Positions 14,471-21,146 of a DNA stretch of 21,146 nucleotides are shown one piece after another; position 1 is the first letter of the stretch; each line of letters begins with the position of its first letter. The notes under the pieces were generated by a model. The model saw only the letters and a list, made by a program, of their open reading frames with translations. It searched no databases and was not told the DNA's origin. The stretch is from an uncultured Lachnospiraceae bacterium (lineage in GTDB: Bacteria > Bacillota > Clostridia > Lachnospirales > Lachnospiraceae). Position numbers and translations under genes: made by a program. The DNA lies in contig CANRMO010000014.1 of the NCBI GenBank assembly GCA_947631755.1, positions 1 through 21,146 on the forward strand. The letters run 5' to 3'.

Positions 14471-15316
14471 ATGAGCGGGAAAATGCAGGCAGGAGATTTA
14501 TATGACGGCGATATTCACTACAAAACGCCTTCTGATTTTCGCGTGCCGGGAGAGGGCGTAAAATACGGCACTGTAAAAACGGACACTTATTTTTCGACCA
14601 CTACGGGGAGAGACCGCAGGGTAACGGTTGTCCTGCCGGCTTCCTACTCCACAGATAAAAAATATCCGGTCTGCTATCTGTTCCACGGGCTGGGGCAGGA
14701 CGACACAGACTGGCTCAATGCGGGGGCGCCTGTCATTGTGGGGAATATGGCTGCGGCGGGAACGGCAGAAGAAATGATCTTAGTTCTGCCAAATTGCCGG
14801 GCGAGGGAGGATGATTCTGCGGATCCGCCGGACGCTTTTTCACTTTCCAATTACCGCGCGTTTGATAACTTTATCAATGACCTCCGCGACAATCTGATGC
14901 CATATATAAGAGAGCATTATGCCGTTGCGGAGGGACGGGAGAACACGGCGGTTGCCGGGTTTTCCATGGGCGGCCGCACGGCTCTCTATATTGGGCTTTC
15001 CATGCAGGATACATTTGGCTATATCGGTGCATTTGCACCAGCACCCGGCATTTTTCCCTATGAATTGAACGATGTCGCCGAAGAGGGGTTATTCAGACCG
15101 GAAGATTTTTGCCTGGAAGACGCCCACAGGGAGGATACGCTCATTATGATTGTGGCTGGAAAATCCGATGAGATCGTGTTTGAATTTCCGGTGAGTTACC
15201 ACAATGCCTTAGAGAAAAATAGCTGTAAACATATCTGGTATAAAGTATCTGGCGGCCATGACCAGAATGTTATGTGCAATGGCTTATACAACTTTGCAAA
15301 AAAACTATTTATGTGA
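14471..15316 (+). CDS. Alpha/beta-hydrolase esterase (esterase D / CE1-like)
   Basis: A 281-residue cytosolic hydrolase of the putative esterase family that includes esterase D, feruloyl and acetyl-xylan esterases. There is no signal peptide. Visible motifs are the strand and oxyanion region YPVCYLFHGLGQDDTDW, the nucleophile elbow G-F-S165-M-G-G, the acid likely D233 in AGKSDEIV, and the histidine H263 in SGGHDQNV. The catalytic triad is thus complete. The substrate is unknown; relatives cleave esters of sugars or aromatic acids, and an intracellular form would act on imported compounds. The start is uncertain: ATG 14471 directly abuts its GAGAGGGG, while ATG 14483 has a long spacing; both are in frame. 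It is in an operon with trpS, though a functional link is not evident. Confidence 0.85.
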   Translation: MSGKMQAGDLYDGDIHYKTPSDFRVPGEGVKYGTVKTDTYFSTTTGRDRRVTVVLPASYSTDKKYPVCYLFHGLGQDDTDWLNAGAPVIVGNMAAAGTAEEMILVLPNCRAREDDSADPPDAFSLSNYRAFDNFINDLRDNLMPYIREHYAVAEGRENTAVAGFSMGGRTALYIGLSMQDTFGYIGAFAPAPGIFPYELNDVAEEGLFRPEDFCLEDAHREDTLIMIVAGKSDEIVFEFPVSYHNALEKNSCKHIWYKVSGGHDQNVMCNGLYNFAKKLFM

Positions 15317-15326
15317 ATATCTGTAT

Positions 15327-15355
15327 TTGACATAGGGGGCAAAAACAGATATAAT
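15327..15355 (+). promoter_or_regulatory. Consensus promoter of the SRP RNA gene
   Basis: A perfect TTGACA (15327-15332), a 17-base spacer and a perfect TATAAT (15350-15355) form an ideal housekeeping promoter, as expected for an abundant stable RNA. Transcription would start near 15362, about 25 bases before the mature RNA, so the 5' end is presumably trimmed. Confidence 0.9.
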
Positions 15356-15386
15356 CAAAAGGAGTATTGTTAAAAAGTCAAAATTT

Positions 15387-15649
15387 CCGTGCAGCCGGGG
15401 AGATAGCGGTGCCCTGTACCTGCAATCCGCTATAGCAGGGGTGTTGTCCCGCCGAGGATTTTATGACGGAGAGCTGCCCGGTGTAAGTGGCAATGACGTC
15501 TGGGTCTTGTGCAACAGGATCTTGTGAACCGTGTCAGGTCAGGAATGAAGCAGCACTAAGCAAGCCATTCTGTGTGACGCGAGGGCGCCTGGGCCGAGTT
15601 AACTGCACCGGTAACGTCTCCGGAGTCTGATTCGACGCGGGGCGCACGG
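15387..15649 (+). ncRNA. ffs: Signal recognition particle RNA, long Alu-containing type
   Basis: The RNA of the signal recognition particle, which with Ffh targets membrane and secreted proteins to the translocon. The 5' Alu part (GGGGAGATAGCGGTGCCCTG, then ACCTGCAATCCGCTATAGCA) and the 3' counterpart (GCCTGGGCCGAGTTAACTGC) closely match the Bacillus scRNA as I remember it. The Ffh-binding S domain is present: GTGTCAGGTCAGGAATGAAG and then CAGCACTAAG, with a GGAA tetraloop closed here by an A-U pair. The ends are set by pairing CCGTGC (15387-15392) with GCACGG (15644-15649), giving about 263 bases, the usual Gram-positive size. No clear terminator follows, so transcription may continue into the next gene. 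Confidence 0.95.
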
Positions 15650-15692
15650 ATTTATTTATATTCATTCTGGAGAAAGTATTGAGGTGGATGAT

Positions 15693-17990
15693 ATGTCGGC
15701 AGACCTTAATGTGAATAGCACTAATACAGTCAATAAGGGGACTGTGATCTATGAAAAAGGGGAGATCGTGCAGTCCGTAGCGCTGATCCTGAAAGGACGG
15801 GCTGAGGTGTGTTCCGGCGGTGTCAGGACAGTGCTGGGTTCCGGGAATTTTCTTGGGATGTATGATGTGGCGAGGGGAAAACATTCTTTTACATATAAAG
15901 CCATGGATGATGTGGTCGTTTACGGGCTTCCGATCAGTTCATGGGATCAGGTACGCCTCCTGTTGGATGAGAAAACGCAATACCGGGGGCTTTTTGTTAC
16001 GTCTATGAATTTTTTTATGGCGGATCTGTATAAGAGATTTCAGAAAATGAAAAAAGATGTCACAGAGATTGCTGACTTTGTGGCTGAGAGTTATAAAAAA
16101 TGCCAGCAGATGGCGGAAGATACAGGCTTTCAGTCGGAAAAACTGATGTCAATGGAGCGTCTGGAGCCGCTGGCTGAACAGGAATTGCCGCCGGCGCTTT
16201 CCTATTATCTGGAGGCATGCCGTATTCCTCTGGAGACGCAGAAAAATTATTTTGGCGGAAATGCCTTTGTCGCGGAAAAACACGCGGTGGAGCAGAGCGG
16301 TCTTTTGCCCCCCCTGCTGGAAGGCTGCCATTATTACAGTGAATGGCTGGTGAAATATCTCCGCATCCTGGTGATGGATGAGAAAAATCTGTTCTCCCTT
16401 GTGGGCCGTATGTCTGCGCGGCTGAAACAGGCGGGAAGGGATGAGGGGCCGCTGACCTCTATCCTGGATCAGATGCTGAAGAGGATTGATGAGGCAGAGA
16501 ATGAATTAATTGAGCTGGCGGGGATCGCTCCGGGACTAAACCGGGAGAAGATGGAGAGTATATATTTTGCGCTGTTGTCGGGTGAGGCTGGGAACGAAAA
16601 GGCTGACGGGGAGAGCGGGCTGGAGGAACTGGACAATTCAGTGCAGCAGATTCTGGATTACGCTCCAGTCCACCGGAAAGTGGCCGCGGATTTTGAAGAG
16701 TCCATCAATGATTTCCTCGGTCTGACGGACAAATTCTCCCGTTCGACAGAGGCGATGAAACTCCGCAAAAAAATAGCCAGTCTCTTTTTCGAGATCTACG
16801 AGGCTGTGGCGAAAAAAAGTTTCGATGACAGCAAGGTTCCTTTGCCAGTGCGGTTGTTTTTGGATTACGGTTTTGTCAGTGAGGAGCTCTTGACTGAGGA
16901 GGAGCTGAAACAGCTGCTGGCGCTGCCTGCTCCGGGGACAAGTGATACTGACTGCCGGGTTTATACACTGTGCCAGTGGCTCTATGCTATCTATAACGGA
17001 GAGAAGATTCCCTGCAAAGATGAGTTTGATATGAATTATGAGGACCATCTCCGGAAAGATCTGGCGGACAAGAGGATCGACCAGGCGGAAATGAATGCAA
17101 AGATGGAGAATGGAGAGGAAAAGCTGCATTTTGAAGTGGACAATTTGATGCGCTATGCCGACAGACTTCTCTCCGGCAATCTCTCTGCTTTTGTGCCGGT
17201 GCTCTGTTCTGAGAGCCTGATCGGCAAGATTGAGAATTCTATCGTGACTGGGGAGTCCATCAATGTTGCTGTCAGGAAAGTGGAAAAAGTTGATTACGGT
17301 ATATTTTACCGGGAGAAACTCAAATCGTATGAGAAAGCAGAGATCAACCGTTTTTCGGTGGTGGAGAGGGTAGTGCCCGATTTCATTATGTTTCCAATCT
17401 ACGGCCGGACCGGCCAGATGTGGCAGGATAATTCCGGCCGCATAAAGACTACGCCGGGGAGGATTCTGATGCCAATCTTTCTGGACCACGATGTGGATTC
17501 GGAGATACTGAAGATGCTGGCTCATTTCCGCTGGGAAAAGTGCCGCAGCGAAATGGGTGCGGACTGGAACAATTACCGCAATCCATCTCTCACATCAGAA
17601 TATACGGATTATCTGCAATTTTATAAGAAGAACAGCAGTCTGACGACAGAGAGGAAAGAAAAAGTCAAAGCCCAGCTGCAGCAGTGCAACAACCGTCACA
17701 GAGAGGTGTTCACGAGAGATTACCAGGACTGGATTCTCCGGGAGGCGGCGGGAGCCATGAAACTGAACCGGGTAGTCCGGGATATCCTGTTTACATACTG
17801 CCCGTTTTCGGCGGAGATCGCGGAGGGGCTTGTTGTGCAAAATTCTTATCAGGAGGCGGCGCGCCGCTATATGACGGAGAGGCGGAAGACAGAGAAAAAT
17901 CTGGCTACACTTTTGCGTAAATTTGAAAAAAGCGGCATGGATATACCGGAAGAAGTGGAGCAGACGAGAAAGCTTTTGCTTGAGGCGTAG
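15693..17990 (+). CDS. Large protein with an N-terminal cyclic-nucleotide-binding-like domain
   Basis: A 765-residue soluble protein. Residues about 10-105 follow the CNB beta-roll pattern: KGTVIYEKGEIVQSVALILK, GRAEV, then V-L-G-S-G-N-F-L-G-M. The phosphate-binding cassette is degraded: where cAMP binders have F-G-E...P-R-(A/S), this has L-G-M-Y-D-V-A-R-G-K, without the glutamate or the paired arginine. It may therefore bind something else or nothing. The remaining 650 residues are mostly helical and charged with no motif I recognise; a more compact part at about 515-620 contains VVERVVPDFIMFPIYGRTGQ and ILMPIFLDHD. The ATG at 15693 is chosen over GTG 15684 because GAGG lies 8 bases upstream. 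It begins 43 bases after the SRP RNA, probably read from the same promoter, and is 21 bases ahead of the TPR/AAA-like gene. Function unknown. Confidence 0.75.
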   Translation: MSADLNVNSTNTVNKGTVIYEKGEIVQSVALILKGRAEVCSGGVRTVLGSGNFLGMYDVARGKHSFTYKAMDDVVVYGLPISSWDQVRLLLDEKTQYRGLFVTSMNFFMADLYKRFQKMKKDVTEIADFVAESYKKCQQMAEDTGFQSEKLMSMERLEPLAEQELPPALSYYLEACRIPLETQKNYFGGNAFVAEKHAVEQSGLLPPLLEGCHYYSEWLVKYLRILVMDEKNLFSLVGRMSARLKQAGRDEGPLTSILDQMLKRIDEAENELIELAGIAPGLNREKMESIYFALLSGEAGNEKADGESGLEELDNSVQQILDYAPVHRKVAADFEESINDFLGLTDKFSRSTEAMKLRKKIASLFFEIYEAVAKKSFDDSKVPLPVRLFLDYGFVSEELLTEEELKQLLALPAPGTSDTDCRVYTLCQWLYAIYNGEKIPCKDEFDMNYEDHLRKDLADKRIDQAEMNAKMENGEEKLHFEVDNLMRYADRLLSGNLSAFVPVLCSESLIGKIENSIVTGESINVAVRKVEKVDYGIFYREKLKSYEKAEINRFSVVERVVPDFIMFPIYGRTGQMWQDNSGRIKTTPGRILMPIFLDHDVDSEILKMLAHFRWEKCRSEMGADWNNYRNPSLTSEYTDYLQFYKKNSSLTTERKEKVKAQLQQCNNRHREVFTRDYQDWILREAAGAMKLNRVVRDILFTYCPFSAEIAEGLVVQNSYQEAARRYMTERRKTEKNLATLLRKFEKSGMDIPEEVEQTRKLLLEA

Positions 17991-18011
17991 TGGCCGATAC
18001 ATAAGGAGCGG

Positions 18012-19451
18012 ATGAAGAAAATGGGAAGAAGACACGATGTGAATCGCAAATGTGCACTGGTCCGGGATCTTTTACAGGAAAACCGATTCACAGAGGCGCT
18101 GGAAGTGATAGATGAAATACCTTTAAAAGATGTCGGCTCCATTGAGGATCTTTATCTCTTTGCGGAGCTCTATGAAAAAGCGGAGCGGATGAACAAGAAA
18201 AAAGAAATTTTTTACCTGATCTATGACAGAACAAAATCGCGTCATGTCCTGAACCGCCTTCTCCGCCTTGTGCTGCGGATGGGGGATATGTCTGAGGCCA
18301 GGGAGCTTTTCCTCGTCTATGAGTTTGGAAATGATGTGACGCTGGAGACTTTTGAGCTGCGTTATCTGATCGCCCGGGCAGAGGGGGAGTCTCGGTCTTC
18401 TCTGATCAGTATTTTAGAGGAATTGAAAAGGGAAGAGTACACGGAGGAGTGGGGCTATCAGCTGGCCCGTCTCTACGAGCAGGAAGGGATGCGCAAGGAG
18501 TGTATCCAGGAGTGCAAGGATCTGGAACTCTGGTTCGGCCAGGGCAGAATCGTGGACAAGGCGAAAGAACTCCGGGCGAGGTGTGAAGCTCCCGGCTGGC
18601 AGCCGCCGAGGGAAGAGGAGATTCCTGAGCCGGAAGAGCCGGAGAGAGAGGAGATTATCACCTATGCCTCGCACCCTGTGCATGTGACGGCCTTAGAAGA
18701 TACGGCGGCAGAAGAACAGGAGGAGGAAAAGCCGGCGGAGAGAGAGATTCCAGCAGAGAGGAAGAAGCCGGCGGAGAAGAAGATTCTGGTGGAGAGAGAG
18801 AAGCCGGCGGAGAAGAAGATTCTGGTGGAGAGGGAGAGCCCAGCGGAGAGGAAAATCCCGGTGGAGAGAGAGATTCCGGCAGAGGGGGAGATTCCGGCAG
18901 GCGCCGATTTTGAGGAGAGCGTGTCAGAACCGGTACCGGTGAAGAGAGAACCGGCCCCCGGGCAGAGGGGGCTGCGTCCGGTGGAAAACCTCGATGATCT
19001 TCTGCAGGAAGAAGAGGAGGACATTTCGGACAGGGGAATCCGGTATTACACGCTGAAAAGTGCGATCAATCTTTTGCGCCGGACGAAACAGGAACCTCAT
19101 TTTGTCTTTGCCGGGGGCGAGGAGAGGATCACCCTTGCCGTGGCGAAAAGGATCACAAAAGAATTAAATAATGTGGGCCATTTTTCGGCCCGTAGTATCG
19201 TGAAGATTGCTGCAGGCAAATTGAATGAATTGAAATTGAGCGAGCAGAAAGAAAAGCTTTCCGGCGGCTGCATGCTGGTGACAAATGCATCGGAGATGAG
19301 CAATGTGATGGCGCTGGATCTGCTTGATCTGATGGATGAGCTGGGCGAGAAGATTGTGGTAATGCTGTCTGGCCCCTTTGATGAGATGGACTGTTTTCTG
19401 GCAGATCATAAGGAATTATCAGAAAAGCTATTTTATAAGGTAAGAATGTAG
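18012..19451 (+). CDS. TPR-like protein with a charged repeat linker and a degenerate AAA+ (SpoVK/CbxX-like) C-terminus
   Basis: A 479-residue soluble protein in three parts. Residues about 8-190 are helical hairpins resembling TPR units (NRFTEALEVIDEIPLKDVGS, EDLYLFAELYEKAERMNKKK, YQLARLYEQEGMRKECIQEC). Residues about 200-330 are a proline/glutamate/lysine-rich linker with 12-residue repeats. Residues about 362-479 line up with SpoVK/CbxX AAA+ ATPases: PHFVFAGG matches the strand before Walker A, VAKRITKELNNVGHFS matches the helix after it, GGCMLV matches Walker B, and KIVVMLSGPFDEMDCFLADH matches the sensor region (VVIVAGYPDEMERFL type). However, the P-loop G-x-x-G-x-G-K-T is replaced by G-G-E-E-R-I-T-L, and Walker B D-E by T-N, so ATP hydrolysis is unlikely. 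AAGGAG precedes ATG 18012 closely; ATG 18021 is the alternative start. Confidence 0.75.
   Translation: MKKMGRRHDVNRKCALVRDLLQENRFTEALEVIDEIPLKDVGSIEDLYLFAELYEKAERMNKKKEIFYLIYDRTKSRHVLNRLLRLVLRMGDMSEARELFLVYEFGNDVTLETFELRYLIARAEGESRSSLISILEELKREEYTEEWGYQLARLYEQEGMRKECIQECKDLELWFGQGRIVDKAKELRARCEAPGWQPPREEEIPEPEEPEREEIITYASHPVHVTALEDTAAEEQEEEKPAEREIPAERKKPAEKKILVEREKPAEKKILVERESPAERKIPVEREIPAEGEIPAGADFEESVSEPVPVKREPAPGQRGLRPVENLDDLLQEEEEDISDRGIRYYTLKSAINLLRRTKQEPHFVFAGGEERITLAVAKRITKELNNVGHFSARSIVKIAAGKLNELKLSEQKEKLSGGCMLVTNASEMSNVMALDLLDLMDELGEKIVVMLSGPFDEMDCFLADHKELSEKLFYKVRM
18735..18905 (+). repeat. In-gene charged tandem repeat, 36-bp-based unit
   Basis: Imperfect units of the type KPAEKKILVERE, IPAERK and SPAERKIPVE repeat across about 55 residues. 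Two adjacent 36-bp copies (reading REKPAEKKILVE) are almost identical. They form a highly charged flexible linker between the TPR-like and AAA-like parts of the protein. Confidence 0.8.
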
Positions 19452-19467
19452 GGAGGTGGGGAGCCGG

Positions 19468-20034
19468 ATGGATGAGAAACAGCTTTGGAAACCGGGCAAT
19501 ATGCTGTATCCGGTCCCGGTAGTAATGGTGAGCTGCGGGGATGGAAAGGGCAAAAAAAATATTGTGACGGTGGCCTGGACGGGAACGGTCTGCTCGGATC
19601 CTGCCATGGTGTCGATTTCTTTGAGGCCGGAGAGGTATTCCTATGGGATAATCCGTGAGAGCGGGGAATTTGTGATAAACCTCACCACGAAACCGCTGGC
19701 TTTTGCCACTGACTGGTGCGGCGTGAAATCTGGCAGGGATGTGGATAAATTTGCCGCCATGGGACTGACGGCAGGCCAGGCAGAGACGCTTGCCTGTGCG
19801 CCGGCCATTGAGGAGAGCCCGGTCAATCTGGAGTGCAGAGTGAGAGAGGTCCTGGAACTGGGCAGCCATCACATGTTTTTGGCGGAGATTTCAGGCGTCC
19901 GGGTCAGCGGGAAATATATGGATAAAAGTGGGAAATTTGAGCTGAATGAGACGGAACTGGTGTGCTACTCCCATGGAGAGTATTTTGTTCTGGGAGAAAA
20001 GATTGGACGTTTTGGTTATTCTGTAAAAAAATAG
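19468..20034 (+). CDS. Flavin reductase-family (FMN-binding split-barrel) protein
   Basis: A 188-residue cytosolic protein of the flavin reductase-like/flavoredoxin family, which binds FMN in a split beta barrel and acts as a flavin or electron-transfer reductase. The pattern is clear: YPVPVVMVSCGDGKGKKNIV, TVAWTGTVCSDPAMVSISLR (the FMN-phosphate-binding core), YSYGIIRESGEFVINL (family consensus T-x-x-x-I-x-x-x-x-E-F-x-V-N), then the dimer region ATDWCGVKSGRDVDKF and CRVREVLELGSHHMFLAEI. Length is typical. The frame is open from GTG 19456, but ATG 19468 lies 4 bases after GGGGAG. It starts 16 bases after the TPR/AAA-like gene and probably belongs to the same transcript. The electron donor and partner are unknown; relatives in anaerobes serve in oxygen or redox protection. 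Confidence 0.9.
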   Translation: MDEKQLWKPGNMLYPVPVVMVSCGDGKGKKNIVTVAWTGTVCSDPAMVSISLRPERYSYGIIRESGEFVINLTTKPLAFATDWCGVKSGRDVDKFAAMGLTAGQAETLACAPAIEESPVNLECRVREVLELGSHHMFLAEISGVRVSGKYMDKSGKFELNETELVCYSHGEYFVLGEKIGRFGYSVKK

Positions 20035-20069
20035 AGTAAAAATTGAGATAATTGTATTCAAATTGCCGT

Positions 20070-20097
20070 TTTACAAATGTCAAAACTGTGTTATACT
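20070..20097 (+). promoter_or_regulatory. Promoter of murA
   Basis: TTTACA (20070-20075) and TATACT (20092-20097) are spaced by 16 bases, each one base off consensus. Transcription would start near 20104, leaving a leader of about 120 bases before murA in which no recognised riboswitch is seen. Confidence 0.6.
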
Positions 20098-20225
20098 ATT
20101 ACAATAAGATGTCTGTGTTTAATGAATCTTAATAATGAATGAATAGTGAGCGGTGCGTGTATACATCCGATAGAAAAAGAGTACCAGCGCAACAGCCATA
20201 GAGCATCGCTGAAATGAGGGTTATG

Positions 20226-21146
20226 ATGAAACGATATATTATAAAAGGCGGCACACCGCTTCGGGGCGAAGTTACCATAGGCGGTGCGAAAAATGCGGCA
20301 CTCGGCATCATAGTGGCGGCGGTCATGGCGAATGAGCCGGTGCTGATTGAAAATTTGCCGGACGTGGATGATGTCCGCGTGCTGTTGGATGCCATAGAGG
20401 GTATCGGTGCTATTGTAGAGAAAATCGACGCCCACACAGTGAGGATCAACGGCGCGCTGATCAATGACGTCAGCGCAGACGATGAGGCAATCCGTAAGAT
20501 AAGAGGGTCTTACTACCTGGTAGGCGCTCTCCTGGGGAAATACAAAAAAGCACTTGTTGCTCTTCCCGGCGGCTGCCAGATCGGCAGCAGGCCGATAGAC
20601 CAGCATATTAAGGGTTTTGAGCAGCTGGGCGCACAGGTCTCGATCCACCACGGCAAGATTGATGCAAGGGCAGAGCGGCTTGTTGGCTGTCACATTTATC
20701 TGGACTGTCCAAGCGTGGGGGCCACGATTAATATTATGATGGCGGCCTGCATGGCAGAGGGGAAGACGATTATTGAGAATCCGGCAAAAGAGCCTCATAT
20801 CGTAGATGTGGCCAACTTCCTGAACAGTATGGGGGCGAATATCAAGGGTGCAGGTACAGACGCCATCCGTATCCGCGGGGTGGAATCCCTTCACGGAAGC
20901 GAGTATTCGATTATCCCGGATCAGATTGAGGCCGGCACTTATATGCTCGCGGTCGCGGCCACGGGCGGTGATGTCTATATACACAATGTAATTCCCAAGC
21001 ATCTGGAGGCCATTACGGCGAAGCTGGTTGAGATTGGCGCCAGGGTGGAGGAATTTGATGACTGCGTGAGGGTATCTTCTGACCGGAGATTGTCATACGC
21101 CAATGTGAAGACTATGCCTTATCCCGGTTTTCCCACCGATATGCAG
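20226..21146 (+). CDS. murA: UDP-N-acetylglucosamine 1-carboxyvinyltransferase, 3' end cut by the window
   Basis: The first committed enzyme of peptidoglycan synthesis: it transfers enolpyruvyl from PEP to UDP-GlcNAc in the cytosol. The 307 residues present start MKRYIIKGGTPLRGEVTIGG and include K22-N23 in GGAKNAAL. The catalytic loop GGCQIGSRPIDQH carries the reactive cysteine C117 (the fosfomycin target), and VGATINIMMAA, EPHIVDVANFLNSMGA and IPDQIEAGTYM are further signature segments. The frame is open to the end of the window, so roughly 110-120 residues of a usual 417-430 are missing. ATG 20226 is preferred over ATG 20223 because GAGGG (20216-20220) then sits 5 bases away. Firmicutes often have two paralogues (murA and murZ/murA2), and which one this is cannot be settled here. 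Confidence 0.95.
   Translation, partial: MKRYIIKGGTPLRGEVTIGGAKNAALGIIVAAVMANEPVLIENLPDVDDVRVLLDAIEGIGAIVEKIDAHTVRINGALINDVSADDEAIRKIRGSYYLVGALLGKYKKALVALPGGCQIGSRPIDQHIKGFEQLGAQVSIHHGKIDARAERLVGCHIYLDCPSVGATINIMMAACMAEGKTIIENPAKEPHIVDVANFLNSMGANIKGAGTDAIRIRGVESLHGSEYSIIPDQIEAGTYMLAVAATGGDVYIHNVIPKHLEAITAKLVEIGARVEEFDDCVRVSSDRRLSYANVKTMPYPGFPTDMQ

Noticed and set aside
16638..17525. 295-residue minus-strand open frame inside the CNB-like gene
   Set aside because: It runs antisense to a well-supported gene, with composition typical of a reverse-frame shadow.
20091..21002. 303-residue minus-strand open frame opposite murA
   Set aside because: The plus strand encodes an unmistakable MurA with its catalytic motif; the antisense frame shows no family features.

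Overview
The window looks like a chromosomal segment of a Gram-positive anaerobe of the class Clostridia, most likely a Lachnospiraceae-type gut bacterium. This is inferred from the long, Alu-containing SRP RNA, strong GGAGG ribosome binding sites, consensus sigma-A promoters, and protein families typical of that group: a CHB_HEX/FN3/BIG2 surface protein, an SPFH plus Arc-type pair, and an ECF sigma factor with its membrane partner. No species can be named from the sequence alone.

Layout. (1) Positions 1-1380 are visibly AT-richer than the rest. They carry a cysteine-rich DUF2284 protein, a GNAT acetyltransferase, and a scrap of a decayed DNA methyltransferase whose last codons overlap the ribosome binding site of the next gene. 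This looks like the edge of an accessory segment. (2) Positions 1383-7749 (+) are envelope genes: a large secreted multidomain surface protein, then a DUF3592-like membrane protein with its own promoter and a probable TTG start, overlapping a class A penicillin-binding protein. (3) Positions 7776-13212 are all on the minus strand. In transcription order they are ECF sigma factor, membrane anti-sigma-like protein (interrupted by an in-frame TGA), SPFH membrane protein, Arc/ribbon-helix-helix protein, a repeat-containing protein of unknown function, and the tRNA deaminase TadA. The two larger gaps in this block (9231-9559 and 10786-11020) hold no genes but are packed with hairpins, including a perfect 21-bp-arm palindrome upstream of the SPFH gene. 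(4) From 13327 (+) a consensus promoter drives trpS and an alpha/beta-hydrolase esterase. (5) A perfect consensus promoter drives the SRP RNA, followed without a visible terminator by a 765-aa protein with a degenerate cyclic-nucleotide-binding fold, a TPR-like protein ending in what looks like a catalytically dead SpoVK/CbxX-type AAA+ module, and a flavin-reductase-family protein. (6) murA starts after its own promoter and runs off the right edge.

How it fits together. Much of the window concerns the envelope: peptidoglycan precursor synthesis (murA), polymerisation (class A PBP), protein export (SRP RNA), surface display, and a likely membrane-sensing sigma/anti-sigma pair. The best candidates for something undescribed are the CNB-like plus pseudo-AAA+ gene pair downstream of the SRP RNA, the in-frame TGA in the anti-sigma-like gene, and the SPFH/Arc pair behind its palindromic operator. 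All functional statements come from motif recognition by eye; no search or structure prediction was run.
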